Shown piece by piece: positions 1 to 6,522 of a stretch of 12,458 nucleotides of DNA. The position numbers and the translations under genes are program-made. How positions within the stretch are numbered: the stretch's first letter is position 1; each line of letters starts with the position of its first letter. Origin of the DNA: Candidatus Thiosymbion ectosymbiont of Robbea hypermnestra (GTDB taxonomy: Bacteria > Pseudomonadota > Gammaproteobacteria > Chromatiales > Chromatiaceae); the NCBI GenBank assembly GCA_020443945.1, contig JAIZWN010000237.1, positions 1 to 12,458 of the forward strand, read 5' to 3'. A model generated the notes under the pieces. It searched no databases. It had not been told where the DNA came from and was given only the letters and a program-made list of their open reading frames with translations.

Positions 1-75
1 GACCTCGTGGTTGGCCTTGCTGCGCAGCAGGCGTTTCAGCGCCCAGTCGAAGCTGATGAGTTTTCTGGTGTTCAT
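1..75 (-). CDS. Rpn/PDDEXK-type nuclease-transposase family protein, N-terminal fragment at window edge
   Basis: Only the first 25 codons lie in the window; the gene continues past base 1. They begin MNTRKLISFDWALKRLLRSK, which I recognise as the very conserved opening of the Rpn / PD-(D/E)XK nuclease family (recombination-promoting nuclease, often labelled putative transposase). Known members are DNA endonucleases that promote RecA-independent recombination. The catalytic residues would lie outside the window, so activity cannot be judged. The ATG at 75 is chosen because the family normally starts at this motif; an in-frame ATG at 99 would add eight residues (MAWRSKPT). Neither start has a good ribosome binding site. 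It lies just downstream of a broken SNase-like gene on the same strand. Confidence 0.72.
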   Translation of the reverse strand, partial: MNTRKLISFDWALKRLLRSKANHEV

Positions 76-103
76 GGTGGGTTTGGATCGCCATGCCATT
101 CGG

Positions 104-229
104 TTAACGGCTTTCCTCGGTGTCGATACAAATGAGCCGCAGGGATTCCTGCTAGCCTTCGATTTCTACCTTGACGGTATCGCCATCGACTACCTTTGTC
201 AGCTTCAAATTATCAATTCGTGTTCCCAT
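104..229 (-). pseudogene. Staphylococcal-nuclease-like (thermonuclease family) gene remnant
   Basis: Reading from the ATG at 229, the frame gives MGTRIDNLKLTKVVDGDTVK and continues VEIEG, then a TAG stop at 152-154. The same frame goes on with QESLRLICIDTEESR before TAA at 104-106. The pattern VVDGDTVKV...G..ESLRLICIDTEE is the start of the SNase (OB-fold nuclease) domain, whose RLxxIDTPE-like strand carries a catalytic Arg and Asp. The TAG probably replaced a Gln codon (CAG to TAG), and the rest of the domain, normally about 100 residues more, is missing. It is therefore a doubly damaged remnant. A purine-rich stretch (GAGAGAAAG) precedes the ATG. The break just before the Rpn-like gene suggests a deletion or insertion junction near 76-104. 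Confidence 0.7.
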
Positions 230-277
230 AGCCGTCTTTCTCTCAATTACGGTTACCATTGCCGTATCCGGCAGGTG

Positions 278-1417
278 TTAAAATCCCATTTTTTCGAAGA
301 AGTTTTTGACGCCGTCGAGCCAGGAGGTGGATTGGGGGCTGTGTTTTTCGCCCCCGGCCTGAACCGCTTCGTCGAGCTCGCGCAGGAGTTCTTTCTGGCG
401 CTCGGTCAGGTTGACCGGCGTCTCGACGATCACGCGGCAGATGAGGTCGCCGATCACCCCGCCGCGCACCGGTCTCACGCCCTTGCCGCGCATCCGGAAC
501 ATTTTTCCGGTCTGGGTCCCGGCGGGGATGCGGAGCATGACCTTGCCGTTGAGGGTCGGGACTTGGAGCTCGCCGCCGAGGGCCGCGGTGACGAAGCCGA
601 TGGGGACTTCGCAGAACAGGTGGTTGTCCTCGCGCGTGAAGATGGGGTGTTCCTCGACCAGGACCTGAACATAGAGGTCGCCGGGTGGTCCGCCCCGCTC
701 TCCCGGCTCGCCTTCGTTGGATAGCCGAATGCGGTCGCCGGTATCGACCCCCGCCGGGACCTTTACCGAGAGGGTCTTGTGCTCTTGGGTCCGACCCTGG
801 CCCCGGCAGTGGCTGCAATGTTCTTCGATCACGGAGCCCTGACCACGGCACCGGGGACAGGTCTGCTGTACCGAGAAGAAACCCTGCTGCATCCGCACCT
901 GGCCAGCGCCGTTGCAGGTGGCGCAGGTCTTGGGAGAGGTGCCGGGTTTGGCGCCGCTGCCGCCGCAGAATTGACATTCCACCAGGGTCGGAACGCGGAT
1001 CTTGACTTCTTTGCCGGCGACCGCTTCTTCCAGGGTGAGGGAGAGGTCGTAACGCATATCGGCGCCGCGATGCACGCGCCGTCCGCCGCCGCGCCCGCCG
1101 CCGAAGATGTCGCCGAACACATCGCCGAAGATGTCGGAGAAACCGCTGCCGCCGAAGCCTCCGCCCCCGGCCCCGCCGAAGCCCCCGCCGCTCACGTCTA
1201 CGCCGGCGTGGCCGAACTGGTCGTAGGCCGAGCGTTTTTTGGGGTCGGTCAGGATCTCGTAGGCCTCTTTGGCTTCCTTGAATTTGCGCTCCGCTTCCGC
1301 CCCGGGGTTGCGGTCCGGGTGGTATTTCATGGCGAGGCGCCGATAGGCCTTTTTCAGGTCGGAATCACCGGCATTGCGGCTGACCCCGAGCACCTCGTAG
1401 TAATCGCGTTTGGACAT
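278..1417 (-). CDS. dnaJ: Chaperone protein DnaJ (type I Hsp40)
   Basis: A 379-residue cytoplasmic co-chaperone that delivers unfolded substrates to DnaK and stimulates its ATPase. All type I parts are visible: a J domain at residues 1-70 with the HPD motif at 33-35; a long Gly/Phe-rich linker at about 75-115 (GGGFGG, FGDIFGG repeats); a zinc-binding domain from Cys148 to about 212 with four CxxCxGxG motifs (CQFCGGSG, CATCNGAG, CPRCRGQG, CSHCRGQG); and C-terminal beta domains. Length is normal (E. coli 376). An AGGGA sits a few bases before the ATG. It is the last gene of the heat-shock cluster, but 675 bp of repeat-rich DNA separates it from dnaK, so co-transcription is not certain. Confidence 0.98.
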   Translation of the reverse strand: MSKRDYYEVLGVSRNAGDSDLKKAYRRLAMKYHPDRNPGAEAERKFKEAKEAYEILTDPKKRSAYDQFGHAGVDVSGGGFGGAGGGGFGGSGFSDIFGDVFGDIFGGGRGGGRRVHRGADMRYDLSLTLEEAVAGKEVKIRVPTLVECQFCGGSGAKPGTSPKTCATCNGAGQVRMQQGFFSVQQTCPRCRGQGSVIEEHCSHCRGQGRTQEHKTLSVKVPAGVDTGDRIRLSNEGEPGERGGPPGDLYVQVLVEEHPIFTREDNHLFCEVPIGFVTAALGGELQVPTLNGKVMLRIPAGTQTGKMFRMRGKGVRPVRGGVIGDLICRVIVETPVNLTERQKELLRELDEAVQAGGEKHSPQSTSWLDGVKNFFEKMGF

Positions 1418-1457
1418 GGTTCCCTGGGGCGGTGGTTAATAACGTAGGATGTGGTGA

Positions 1458-1473
1458 GCGCCAGGGATGGCGC
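1458..1473. repeat. Short hairpin in a GTAGGATG-type repeat module
   Basis: GCGCCA and TGGCGC form a perfect 6-bp stem around a GGGA loop. It lies within the stretch GTAGGATGTGGTGAGCGCC...GCGCGAACCGCATC, which resembles a dispersed intergenic repeat. It is on the leader side of dnaJ, about 40 bases before its start, so it would also be in the dnaJ mRNA 5' region. Confidence 0.55.
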
Positions 1474-1515
1474 GAACCGCATCGATGGTGTGGTAAACGC
1501 TAAGCACGGCACGAA

Positions 1516-1552
1516 TTCTCTCGTTCCCACGCACCACGAGGGAACGAGAGAA
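1516..1552. repeat. REP-like palindrome, copy A (GTTCCC/GGGAAC type)
   Basis: A perfect 13-bp inverted repeat: TTCTCTCGTTCCC at 1516-1528 and GGGAACGAGAGAA at 1540-1552, with an 11-base loop. It shares the core with the palindromes at 1862-1886 and 2045-2071. No T-run follows on either strand in a way that suggests a simple intrinsic terminator. The size and arrangement fit REP-type elements, often mobilised by REP-associated tyrosine transposases; none is encoded in this window. Confidence 0.8.
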
Positions 1553-1601
1553 ACAGTCTAAAAGGACAGGATTCACAGGATTTTTCTTGGTTTCAATGCG
1601 C

Positions 1602-1718
1602 GTAGGATGGGCAAAGCCAGCGCCGATCAGGATGGTGTCAAGGTTCTGGTCATTCCACGGTGGTTTCCAAAGCGCAACAGCTCGCGGGAGGCACAAAGCG
1701 AAGCGTGCCCATCGCTAC
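1602..1718. repeat. 117-bp element bounded by imperfect inverted repeats
   Basis: GTAGGATGGGCA at 1602-1613 is mirrored by TGCCCATCGCTAC at 1706-1718; the arms differ by one extra base. The right arm is preceded by AAAGCGAAGCG. I recall GTAGGATGGGCAAAGC...GCGTGCCCATC as a frequent intergenic repeat in gammaproteobacteria, usually short; here about 90 bp separate the arms, so the element may be expanded or interrupted. It has no obvious coding capacity. A MITE-like origin is possible but unproven. Confidence 0.55.
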
Positions 1719-1763
1719 ACATCACCGGCAGCAAAAAGCGGATCAGCCGGCGCATTGGCGATC

Positions 1764-1779
1764 ATCCCGTGCACGGGAT
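1764..1779. repeat. 16-bp perfect palindrome
   Basis: ATCCCGTGCACGGGAT is a perfect uninterrupted palindrome. It could be a protein-binding site or part of a repeat. It is not near any gene start, so I give it no regulatory role. Confidence 0.5.
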
Positions 1780-1840
1780 TATCGGAGCCTGGAGGGATTG
1801 GTTCCCGTGGAGAGGCAATGGTGGACACCGGCTCGACTCT

Positions 1841-1855
1841 CTCCGCGGCGCGGAG
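1841..1855. repeat. Short GC-rich hairpin beside copy B
   Basis: CTCCGC and GCGGAG pair as a 6-bp stem around a 3-base loop (GGC), seven bases before the REP-like palindrome at 1862. Closely spaced palindromes are typical of compound REP-like elements. Confidence 0.4.
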
Positions 1856-1861
1856 CTTCCC

Positions 1862-1886
1862 CGTTCCCACGCGGCGCGTGGGAACG
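1862..1886. repeat. REP-like palindrome, copy B
   Basis: CGTTCCCACGC at 1862-1872 and GCGTGGGAACG at 1876-1886 form an 11-bp perfect stem with a 3-base loop. The right flank (GAGAGAAA after GGGAAC) continues the match to copy A at 1516-1552, so both derive from one repeat family. Confidence 0.8.
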
Positions 1887-1922
1887 AGAGAAAGTGAAGC
1901 CATTGATTCCCCCTCTCCCCAA

Positions 1923-1947
1923 CCCCTCTCCCGCCAGGGGCGAGGGG
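1923..1947. repeat. C-rich/G-rich imperfect hairpin, a second repeat family
   Basis: CCCCTCTCCC pairs with GGGCGAGGGG (6 bp, one mismatch, 3 bp; 5-base loop), preceded by CCCTCTCCCCAA. The sequence is close to a very common dispersed intergenic repeat of proteobacteria (CCCTCTCCC...GGGAGAGGGG). It could act as an RNA hairpin, but no T-run follows. Confidence 0.6.
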
Positions 1948-2044
1948 CTTTCGGCCGTAGCCAGCCTTGTAAAACCGGGGCTAACCTGGACCGTGCGGCA
2001 TGGCTTGAGTTTTTAGACAGCCTCTAAATGCCAACGTCCCCTTC

Positions 2045-2071
2045 CACGTTCCCACAGCGCGTGGGAACGTG
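2045..2071. repeat. REP-like palindrome, copy C, 22 bp past the dnaK stop
   Basis: CACGTTCCCAC at 2045-2055 and GTGGGAACGTG at 2061-2071 form an 11-bp perfect stem with loop AGCGC. It shares the GTTCCCAC/GTGGGAAC core with copies A and B. Lying just downstream of dnaK on the minus strand, it would form a stable 3' hairpin in dnaK mRNA. That could protect the dnaK message or cause partial termination, but there is no U-tract. Confidence 0.75.
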
Positions 2072-2092
2072 AAAATGGGGTACCAGGGCTGG

Positions 2093-4030
2093 TTATTTTT
2101 TGTCGTCCTTGACTTCTTCGAACTCGGCGTCCACTACGTCGTCCTTGCCGTCGCCGCTCCCGGTCGGCTCCGCGCCCGCGTCGGGTCCCGCCGCACCGGA
2201 TGCCCCATCCGACTGCTGGGCATAGAGACGCTCGGCCATCTTGGCGGAGGCCTCGCTGAGAACCTTGGTTTTGCCGTCGATGGCGTCCTTGTCCTCGCCC
2301 TTCATGGCCTCTTCCAGTTCCTTGATGGCGGTCTCGATGGATGACTTTTCGCCGGCTTCCAGTTTGTCCCCGAGCTGTTCCATGGATTTGCGCGTGGCGT
2401 GGACCATGGTATCCGCCTGGTTGCGGGCCGCTACCAGCTCGTGGAATTTGCGGTCATCCTCCGCGTGGGCCTCGGCGTCCTTGACCATCCGCTCGATCTC
2501 GTCGTCCGCCAGGCCGGAGGAGGCCTTGATGATGATGGACTGCTCCTTGCCCGTGGCCTTGTCCTTGGCCGAGACGTTGAGGATGCCGTTGGCGTCGATG
2601 TCGAACTTGACCTCGATCTGGGGCACCCCGCGGGGGGCCGGCGGGATTTCCGCCAGGTCGAACCGACCCAGGGATTTGTTGTCCACCGCGCGCTCGCGCT
2701 GCCCCTGCAACACATGGACCGTCACCGCGGTCTGGTTGTCGTCGGCGGTGGAGAATACTTGCTGGGCCGAGGTGGGGATGGTGGTGTTTTTCTCGATGAG
2801 CTTGGTCATGACCCCGCCCAGGGTCTCGATGCCGAGGTTCAGGGGGGTCACGTCGAGCAGCAGGACGTCCTTGACCTCGCCGCCGAGCACGCCGCCCTGG
2901 ACGGCGGCCCCGATGGCTACCGCCTCGTCGGGGTTGACGTCCTTGCGCGGCGCCTTGCCGAAAAAGGCCTCGACCTTTTCCTGGACCTTGGGCATGCGGG
3001 TCTGTCCGCCTACCAGGATTACCTCGTCGATGTCGCCCGCGGTCACCCCGGCGTCCTTGAGGGCGATCCGGCAGGGCTCGATGGTGCGCTCCACCAGGTC
3101 GTCCACCAGGGACTCGAACTTGGCCCGGGTGAGCTTGATGTTGAGATGCTTGGGCCCCACCGCATCGGCGGTGATGTAGGGCAGGTTGATGTCGGTCTGG
3201 AGGCTGGCGCTGAGCTCGATCTTGGCCTTTTCGGCGGCCTCCTTGAGACGTTGCAGGGCCAGGGGGTCGTTGTGCAGATCGACCCCTTGCTCTTTCTTGA
3301 ATTCGGAGGCCAGGAACTCGATGATGCGCAGGTCGAAATCCTCGCCCCCGAGGAAGGTGTCCCCGTTGGTCGAGAGGACCTCGAACTGGTGTTCGCCCTC
3401 GATCTCGGCGATCTCGATGATGGAGATATCGAAGGTCCCACCGCCCAGGTCATAGACCGCGAGCTTCTGATCGCCCCGCTGCTTGTCCATGCCATAGGCC
3501 AGGGAGGCGGCGGTGGGCTCGTTGATGATGCGCTTGACATCCAGGCCGGCGATGCGGCCGGCGTCCTTGGTCGCCTGGCGCTGGGAGTCGTTGAAATAGG
3601 CCGGTACGGTGATAACGGCCTCCTTGATCTCGGTCCCCAGATAGTCCTCGGCGGTCTTTTTCATCTTCTGGAGGACCTTGGCGGAGATCTCCGGCGGGGC
3701 CATCTTTTTGCCGTTGACCTCGACCCAGGCATCGCCGTTGTCCGCCCGGACGATGCTGTAGGGAACCATGTCCTTGTCCTTGCCCACCACCCGGTCGTCG
3801 AACCGGCGACCGATCAGGCGCTTGATGGCGAACAGGGTGTTCTTCGGGTTGGTGACCGCCTGCCGCTTCGCGGATTGGCCGATCAGGACCTCGTCGTCGC
3901 CGCTGAAGGCGACGATGGAGGGCGTGGTGCGATCGCCCTCCGCATTCTCGATGACTTTGACCTTGTCACCCTCCATGACGGCGACGCAGGAGTTGGTGGT
4001 ACCCAGGTCAATGCCGATGATCTTTCCCAT
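2093..4030 (-). CDS. dnaK: Chaperone protein DnaK (Hsp70)
   Basis: A 645-residue cytoplasmic ATP-dependent chaperone, the core of the DnaK-DnaJ-GrpE folding machine (E. coli 638 residues). The N-terminal ATPase domain starts GKIIGIDLGTTNSCVAV (phosphate-1 loop at residues 7-13), followed by the phosphate-2 motif VYDLGGGTFDISI near 195 and the adenosine motif ILVGGQTRMP near 340. The interdomain linker VLLLDVTPLNLGIETLGG near 390 leads into the beta-sandwich and helical lid. The tail is DDVVDAEFEEVKDDKK, the typical proteobacterial C-terminus. A GGAG lies 9 bases before the ATG. It follows grpE by 83 bp, and a sigma32-like promoter in that gap suggests it can be induced independently of the CIRCE promoter. 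Confidence 0.99.
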   Translation of the reverse strand: MGKIIGIDLGTTNSCVAVMEGDKVKVIENAEGDRTTPSIVAFSGDDEVLIGQSAKRQAVTNPKNTLFAIKRLIGRRFDDRVVGKDKDMVPYSIVRADNGDAWVEVNGKKMAPPEISAKVLQKMKKTAEDYLGTEIKEAVITVPAYFNDSQRQATKDAGRIAGLDVKRIINEPTAASLAYGMDKQRGDQKLAVYDLGGGTFDISIIEIAEIEGEHQFEVLSTNGDTFLGGEDFDLRIIEFLASEFKKEQGVDLHNDPLALQRLKEAAEKAKIELSASLQTDINLPYITADAVGPKHLNIKLTRAKFESLVDDLVERTIEPCRIALKDAGVTAGDIDEVILVGGQTRMPKVQEKVEAFFGKAPRKDVNPDEAVAIGAAVQGGVLGGEVKDVLLLDVTPLNLGIETLGGVMTKLIEKNTTIPTSAQQVFSTADDNQTAVTVHVLQGQRERAVDNKSLGRFDLAEIPPAPRGVPQIEVKFDIDANGILNVSAKDKATGKEQSIIIKASSGLADDEIERMVKDAEAHAEDDRKFHELVAARNQADTMVHATRKSMEQLGDKLEAGEKSSIETAIKELEEAMKGEDKDAIDGKTKVLSEASAKMAERLYAQQSDGASGAAGPDAGAEPTGSGDGKDDVVDAEFEEVKDDKK

Positions 4031-4089
4031 GGTCTTTTATCTCCAGGAATGTAAGTTCTCGCCGTTCGGCGTACCTTCTGTGTCGATTC

Positions 4090-4118
4090 AATTGGGGTAA
4101 AACCCCTCATTTTTCAAG
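4090..4118 (-). promoter_or_regulatory. Candidate sigma32 (heat-shock) promoter for dnaK
   Basis: On the minus strand CTTGAA (4113-4118) is followed after 15 bases by CCCCAATT (4090-4097). The E. coli sigma32 consensus is CTTGAA, a spacer of about 13-17, then CCCCATNT; this matches the -35 fully and the -10 in 7 of 8 positions. The -35 overlaps the grpE stop codon. Predicted transcription would start about 50 bases before the dnaK ATG. A small hairpin (GGGGTTTTACCCC) uses the same bases, and another (CGCCGAACGGCG, 4060-4071) lies in the leader, so an RNA-processing role is an alternative. Confidence 0.5.
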
Positions 4119-4797
4119 ACTGTTCCGCGGCGGGTTCCGCCGCCACGATCACCATGGCCGGGCGCACCAGCCGACCGTTGAGCAGATAGCCCTTCTGGAC
4201 TACTGTAACCACGGTGTTGGGCGCCGCCTCCGCCGTGGGCTGCATGGTCATGGCCTGGTGATATTCGGGATCGAAGGGCTCGCCCCGCGGGTCGAGCTGG
4301 GCGACGCCGAATTTGCCCATTACATCCCCCAGCAGCTTGAGGGTCAGTTCCGTGCCCTCGCGGAGCTTGGCGAGATCCGTACCCTCGTCCAGGGCCGCGG
4401 TATGGCCGAGCTCCAGGCTGTCGCGCACTTGCAGCAGCTCGCGCACGAAGCCGTCGAGGGCGAATTTGTGCGCCTTCTCCAGCTCGTTGGCCTGCCGCCG
4501 CTTCAGGTTTTCCAGCTCGGCGTGGGTCCGCAACAGCCGCTCCTGGGCCGCCACCGCCTCGGCCCGTGCCTCCTCCAGCCGGGCGGTCAGCTCCGGCGAA
4601 TCCTCCTCGGCCTTGGCGGCATTCTCCGCCGCGCCCGTTTCCTCCGCTGGCGTTGCCGTTGCGGCCTCCGTCGCCGCCTGGGTTTCCATCGCCGCCATGA
4701 CCTCCGGGTCCGGCATTGTCTCGGCGGCGTCCGGCGCCTGTGCGTCCTGCCCTTCCGGCTCCCGCTCCGGTCGATCCGCTGCTTGCTCCGCTACCAT
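4114..4797 (-). CDS. grpE: Nucleotide exchange factor GrpE
   Basis: A 227-residue co-chaperone that drives ADP release from DnaK as a dimer. The N-terminal 75 or so residues are Ala/Glu/Thr-rich and probably disordered. A long coiled-coil helix follows at about 75-130 (LEARAEAVAAQERLLRTHAE, ENLKRRQANELEKAHKFALD). The C-terminal beta-wing is recognisable from LDPRGEPFDPEYHQAM and VVTVVQKGYLLNGRLVRPAM. It is about 30 residues longer than E. coli GrpE (197), all of it in the variable N-terminus. The start has a strong GGAGG seven bases upstream. That ribosome binding site and the ATG lie inside the last codons of the upstream membrane-protein gene, whose TAG stop is read from the grpE ATGGTAG. 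Confidence 0.97.
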   Translation of the reverse strand: MVAEQAADRPEREPEGQDAQAPDAAETMPDPEVMAAMETQAATEAATATPAEETGAAENAAKAEEDSPELTARLEEARAEAVAAQERLLRTHAELENLKRRQANELEKAHKFALDGFVRELLQVRDSLELGHTAALDEGTDLAKLREGTELTLKLLGDVMGKFGVAQLDPRGEPFDPEYHQAMTMQPTAEAAPNTVVTVVQKGYLLNGRLVRPAMVIVAAEPAAEQS

Positions 4798-5270
4798 CTG
4801 AACCTCCGAACTGAATTTTCCGTAAAATTTGCAATATCAGTAGAAACTACATACCAGAAAACCACTATCAAGAGCATAAAAGCCAACAAGATACTTACGT
4901 AGAACAGGGAGACCGACCACGACAGCATAATCCGTACGATGCCCTGCTCCTGTCCCTTGAATTCCGAGATGTTCATGGTGAAGGGGTCCGTGCATTCATG
5001 CCTCCGAACACGGTCGAAGAGGCGACGGAAACACTTCCCCAGACGCAGATATTGGGCATCCATCGCCCAGAAAACCAGAATCGGCAAACAGACCGCCGCC
5101 GGGTAGATCCAGTTGGGGTTTTCAATCGAGCCCAAAAAGGCCAACAGGGCCGCCGCCATCGTCATGGCCATGGCCATGGCCTTGAGGGTGAAGCAATTGG
5201 TTTCCAGCCTTGTGATGACGCCCTGAATCATGTTCATGTGGGCAATGGTGTTGTCGTTATGCGTCGGCAT
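4791..5270 (-). CDS. Small uncharacterised membrane protein inserted between hrcA and grpE
   Basis: A 159-residue protein of a family I cannot name with confidence. There are three clear hydrophobic segments: about residues 32-48 (AMAMTMAAALLAFLGS), 54-71 (IYPAAVCLPILVFWAMD) and 121-143 (LFYVSILLAFMLLIVVFWYV). Between the second and third is a soluble stretch with AQYLRLGKCFRRLFDRVRR, a charged pattern I have seen in uncharacterised membrane proteins near accessory or defence genes (weak recollection). A GGGAG seven bases before the ATG supports the start; Met12 and Met14 are alternatives. It begins 12 bp after hrcA and overlaps grpE by 7 bp, so it is transcribed with the heat-shock operon. 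Hand-counted G+C is about 51% overall and 33% in the last 60 bp, well below its neighbours, which suggests acquisition by transfer. Confidence 0.8.
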   Translation of the reverse strand: MPTHNDNTIAHMNMIQGVITRLETNCFTLKAMAMAMTMAAALLAFLGSIENPNWIYPAAVCLPILVFWAMDAQYLRLGKCFRRLFDRVRRHECTDPFTMNISEFKGQEQGIVRIMLSWSVSLFYVSILLAFMLLIVVFWYVVSTDIANFTENSVRRFRW

Positions 5271-5282
5271 GTTCCGTCTCCC

Positions 5283-6335
5283 TCAGGCTTGCTTCAAGGC
5301 CGCCGTCAACAGACGCGCGGTCATATCCACAAGGGGAATGACCCGCGGGTAATTCATCCGCGTCGGTCCGATCACCCCCAGTACGCCGATCACCTGATCG
5401 TCGATACTGTAGGGGGCCGTGACCAGGCTACAGCCATCCAGCGACCGATAACCGGACTCCTCGCCGACGAAGATCTGCACCCCCTCGGCCGCGATGCAAC
5501 GATCGAGCAGATGCAGGATCTGGCTCTTCTCCGTAAAGGCATCGAACAGCTGTTTGAGCCGTTCCATGTCCGCCAGCTCATCCCACTCCATCAGGTTGGT
5601 CTGGCCGGCGATCAGGCAATCCTCGGTGCCCTCGGCGGCCTCTACCACCCCCTGCGCCATCGCCATCGCCTGCCTCATGACCTGATCCAGATGCTCGCGG
5701 GTAGCCTTCATATCCGTTACCAGACGCTTACGCACCTCTTGCAGGCTCTGGCCGGTGAACAGCTCGTTCAGATAATTCGCCGCCTGCTCGAGCTGCGCCG
5801 GCGCATAGTCACGCTCCGGATTGACGATCCGGTTATGCACTTCGCCTTCGCTGGTCACCAGAATCGCCAATACCCGGTTGCCGGACAGGGGCAAAAACTC
5901 GATCCGGCGGAACACGCTATGCTCGTGGCGCGGCGTCATGACGACCCCCGCGAGATGGGTCACGCCGGAAAGGAGTCGGGAGGTATTCGCCAGCAGCGTG
6001 GAGGCATCGCCGAAGTGATCCAACTGGCGACGCATGGCGGACACTTCCCGCTCGGCCAGCTGCTTGACGGTGAGCAGGGAATCGATGAAGAGCCGGTAGC
6101 CCGAGTCCGTAGGCACCCGCCCGGCGGAGGTATGGGGCGAGGATACCAACCCCATCTCCTCCAGGTCCGCCATTACGTTGCGTACCGTCGCCGCGCTGAG
6201 CTCCAGTCCCATATCCTTCGAGAGGGTGCGCGAACCGACGGGCTGACCATCCCTGATGTAACGTTCGATCAGGGCCTTGAGAAAATGTTGCGCGCGCACG
6301 CTGACTTGCTTGTCACCGCTGGCGGTACTCGTCAT
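5283..6335 (-). CDS. hrcA: Heat-inducible transcription repressor HrcA
   Basis: A 350-residue repressor that binds CIRCE and depends on GroEL for folding, so it is released when chaperones are titrated by heat damage. The N-terminal winged helix-turn-helix is clear (residues about 8-75: RTLSKDMGLELSAATVRNVM, LEEMGLVSSPHTSAGRVPTD, then SGYRLFIDSLL). The central GAF-like and dimerisation regions contain LNELFTGQSL and IFVGEE, and the C-terminus has the typical IGVLGVIGPTRMNYPRVIPL. Length is normal for the family. It is the first gene of the operon and its promoter carries a CIRCE element, so it is almost certainly autoregulated. Confidence 0.98.
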   Translation of the reverse strand: MTSTASGDKQVSVRAQHFLKALIERYIRDGQPVGSRTLSKDMGLELSAATVRNVMADLEEMGLVSSPHTSAGRVPTDSGYRLFIDSLLTVKQLAEREVSAMRRQLDHFGDASTLLANTSRLLSGVTHLAGVVMTPRHEHSVFRRIEFLPLSGNRVLAILVTSEGEVHNRIVNPERDYAPAQLEQAANYLNELFTGQSLQEVRKRLVTDMKATREHLDQVMRQAMAMAQGVVEAAEGTEDCLIAGQTNLMEWDELADMERLKQLFDAFTEKSQILHLLDRCIAAEGVQIFVGEESGYRSLDGCSLVTAPYSIDDQVIGVLGVIGPTRMNYPRVIPLVDMTARLLTAALKQA

Positions 6336-6378
6336 CCCGGCTCTCTCGCGGAAAATCGAAGCCCGACCGCAGAGGGGC

Positions 6379-6405
6379 TTAGCACTCGATTCGTATGAGT
6401 GCTAA
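6379..6405 (-). promoter_or_regulatory. CIRCE operator (HrcA binding site)
   Basis: TTAGCACTC (6379-6387), nine spacer bases, GAGTGCTAA (6397-6405): a perfect match to the CIRCE consensus of 9-bp arms and N9 spacer. It starts 7 bp downstream of the -10 box of the hrcA promoter, so bound HrcA would sit on the transcription start. The element would also form a hairpin in the mRNA leader. Confidence 0.98.
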
Positions 6406-6412
6406 CGATAGC

Positions 6413-6441
6413 AATTTAGGGTTTGCACACAAAGCTGTCAA
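6413..6441 (-). promoter_or_regulatory. Sigma70-type promoter of the hrcA operon
   Basis: On the minus strand TTGACA (6436-6441) is a perfect -35 box; after a 17-base spacer comes TAAATT (6413-6418) as -10. CIRCE follows 7 bases later. The transcript would start near 6406 and have a leader of about 70 bases before the hrcA ATG at 6335. Confidence 0.85.
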
Positions 6442-6522
6442 CTCGGATCGATCCGTCCCCGCCGTACCGAGGCGATGCCGGTTTCCGCATACGGGACCGA
6501 CCCCTTGGGTTGCACGGAGCGT

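Larger units (their letters stand above)
1418..2092. other. 675-bp dnaK-dnaJ intergenic region packed with palindromic repeats
   Basis: I see no convincing gene here; the short frames present run across palindromes in mixed directions. The region holds at least seven hairpin-forming sequences of several types (listed separately), including three copies of one GTTCCCAC-core palindrome. It also holds two GTAGGATG-type modules (1444-1451 and 1602-1609) and a GGACAGGATTCACAGGATTT segment near 1563-1582 that resembles dispersed intergenic repeats I know from proteobacteria. I found no clear promoter for dnaJ in it. dnaK and dnaJ are normally separated by far less, so this looks like a landing site for repeated elements. 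Confidence 0.8.

Noticed and set aside
779..1447. Plus-strand open frame of 222 codons opposite dnaJ
   Set aside because: It is a shadow of dnaJ with Ala-rich composition from the reversed Gly-rich linker.
1436..2027. Several short open frames on both strands in the dnaK-dnaJ gap
   Set aside because: They run through the palindromic repeats, overlap each other in several frames and have no convincing ribosome binding sites.
2045..2071. Intrinsic terminator after dnaK
   Set aside because: The hairpin is strong but lacks a T-run on the downstream side of the minus strand and belongs to a repeat family seen twice more in the gap.
2399..4054. Long plus-strand open frame of 551 codons
   Set aside because: It is exactly antisense to dnaK; such mirror frames are common opposite high-G+C conserved genes, and its translation is low-complexity Asp/Gly/Leu.
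4998..6398. Plus-strand open frame of 466 codons
   Set aside because: It is antisense to hrcA and the membrane-protein gene, both supported by clear starts; its His/Arg/Gln-rich translation resembles no family.
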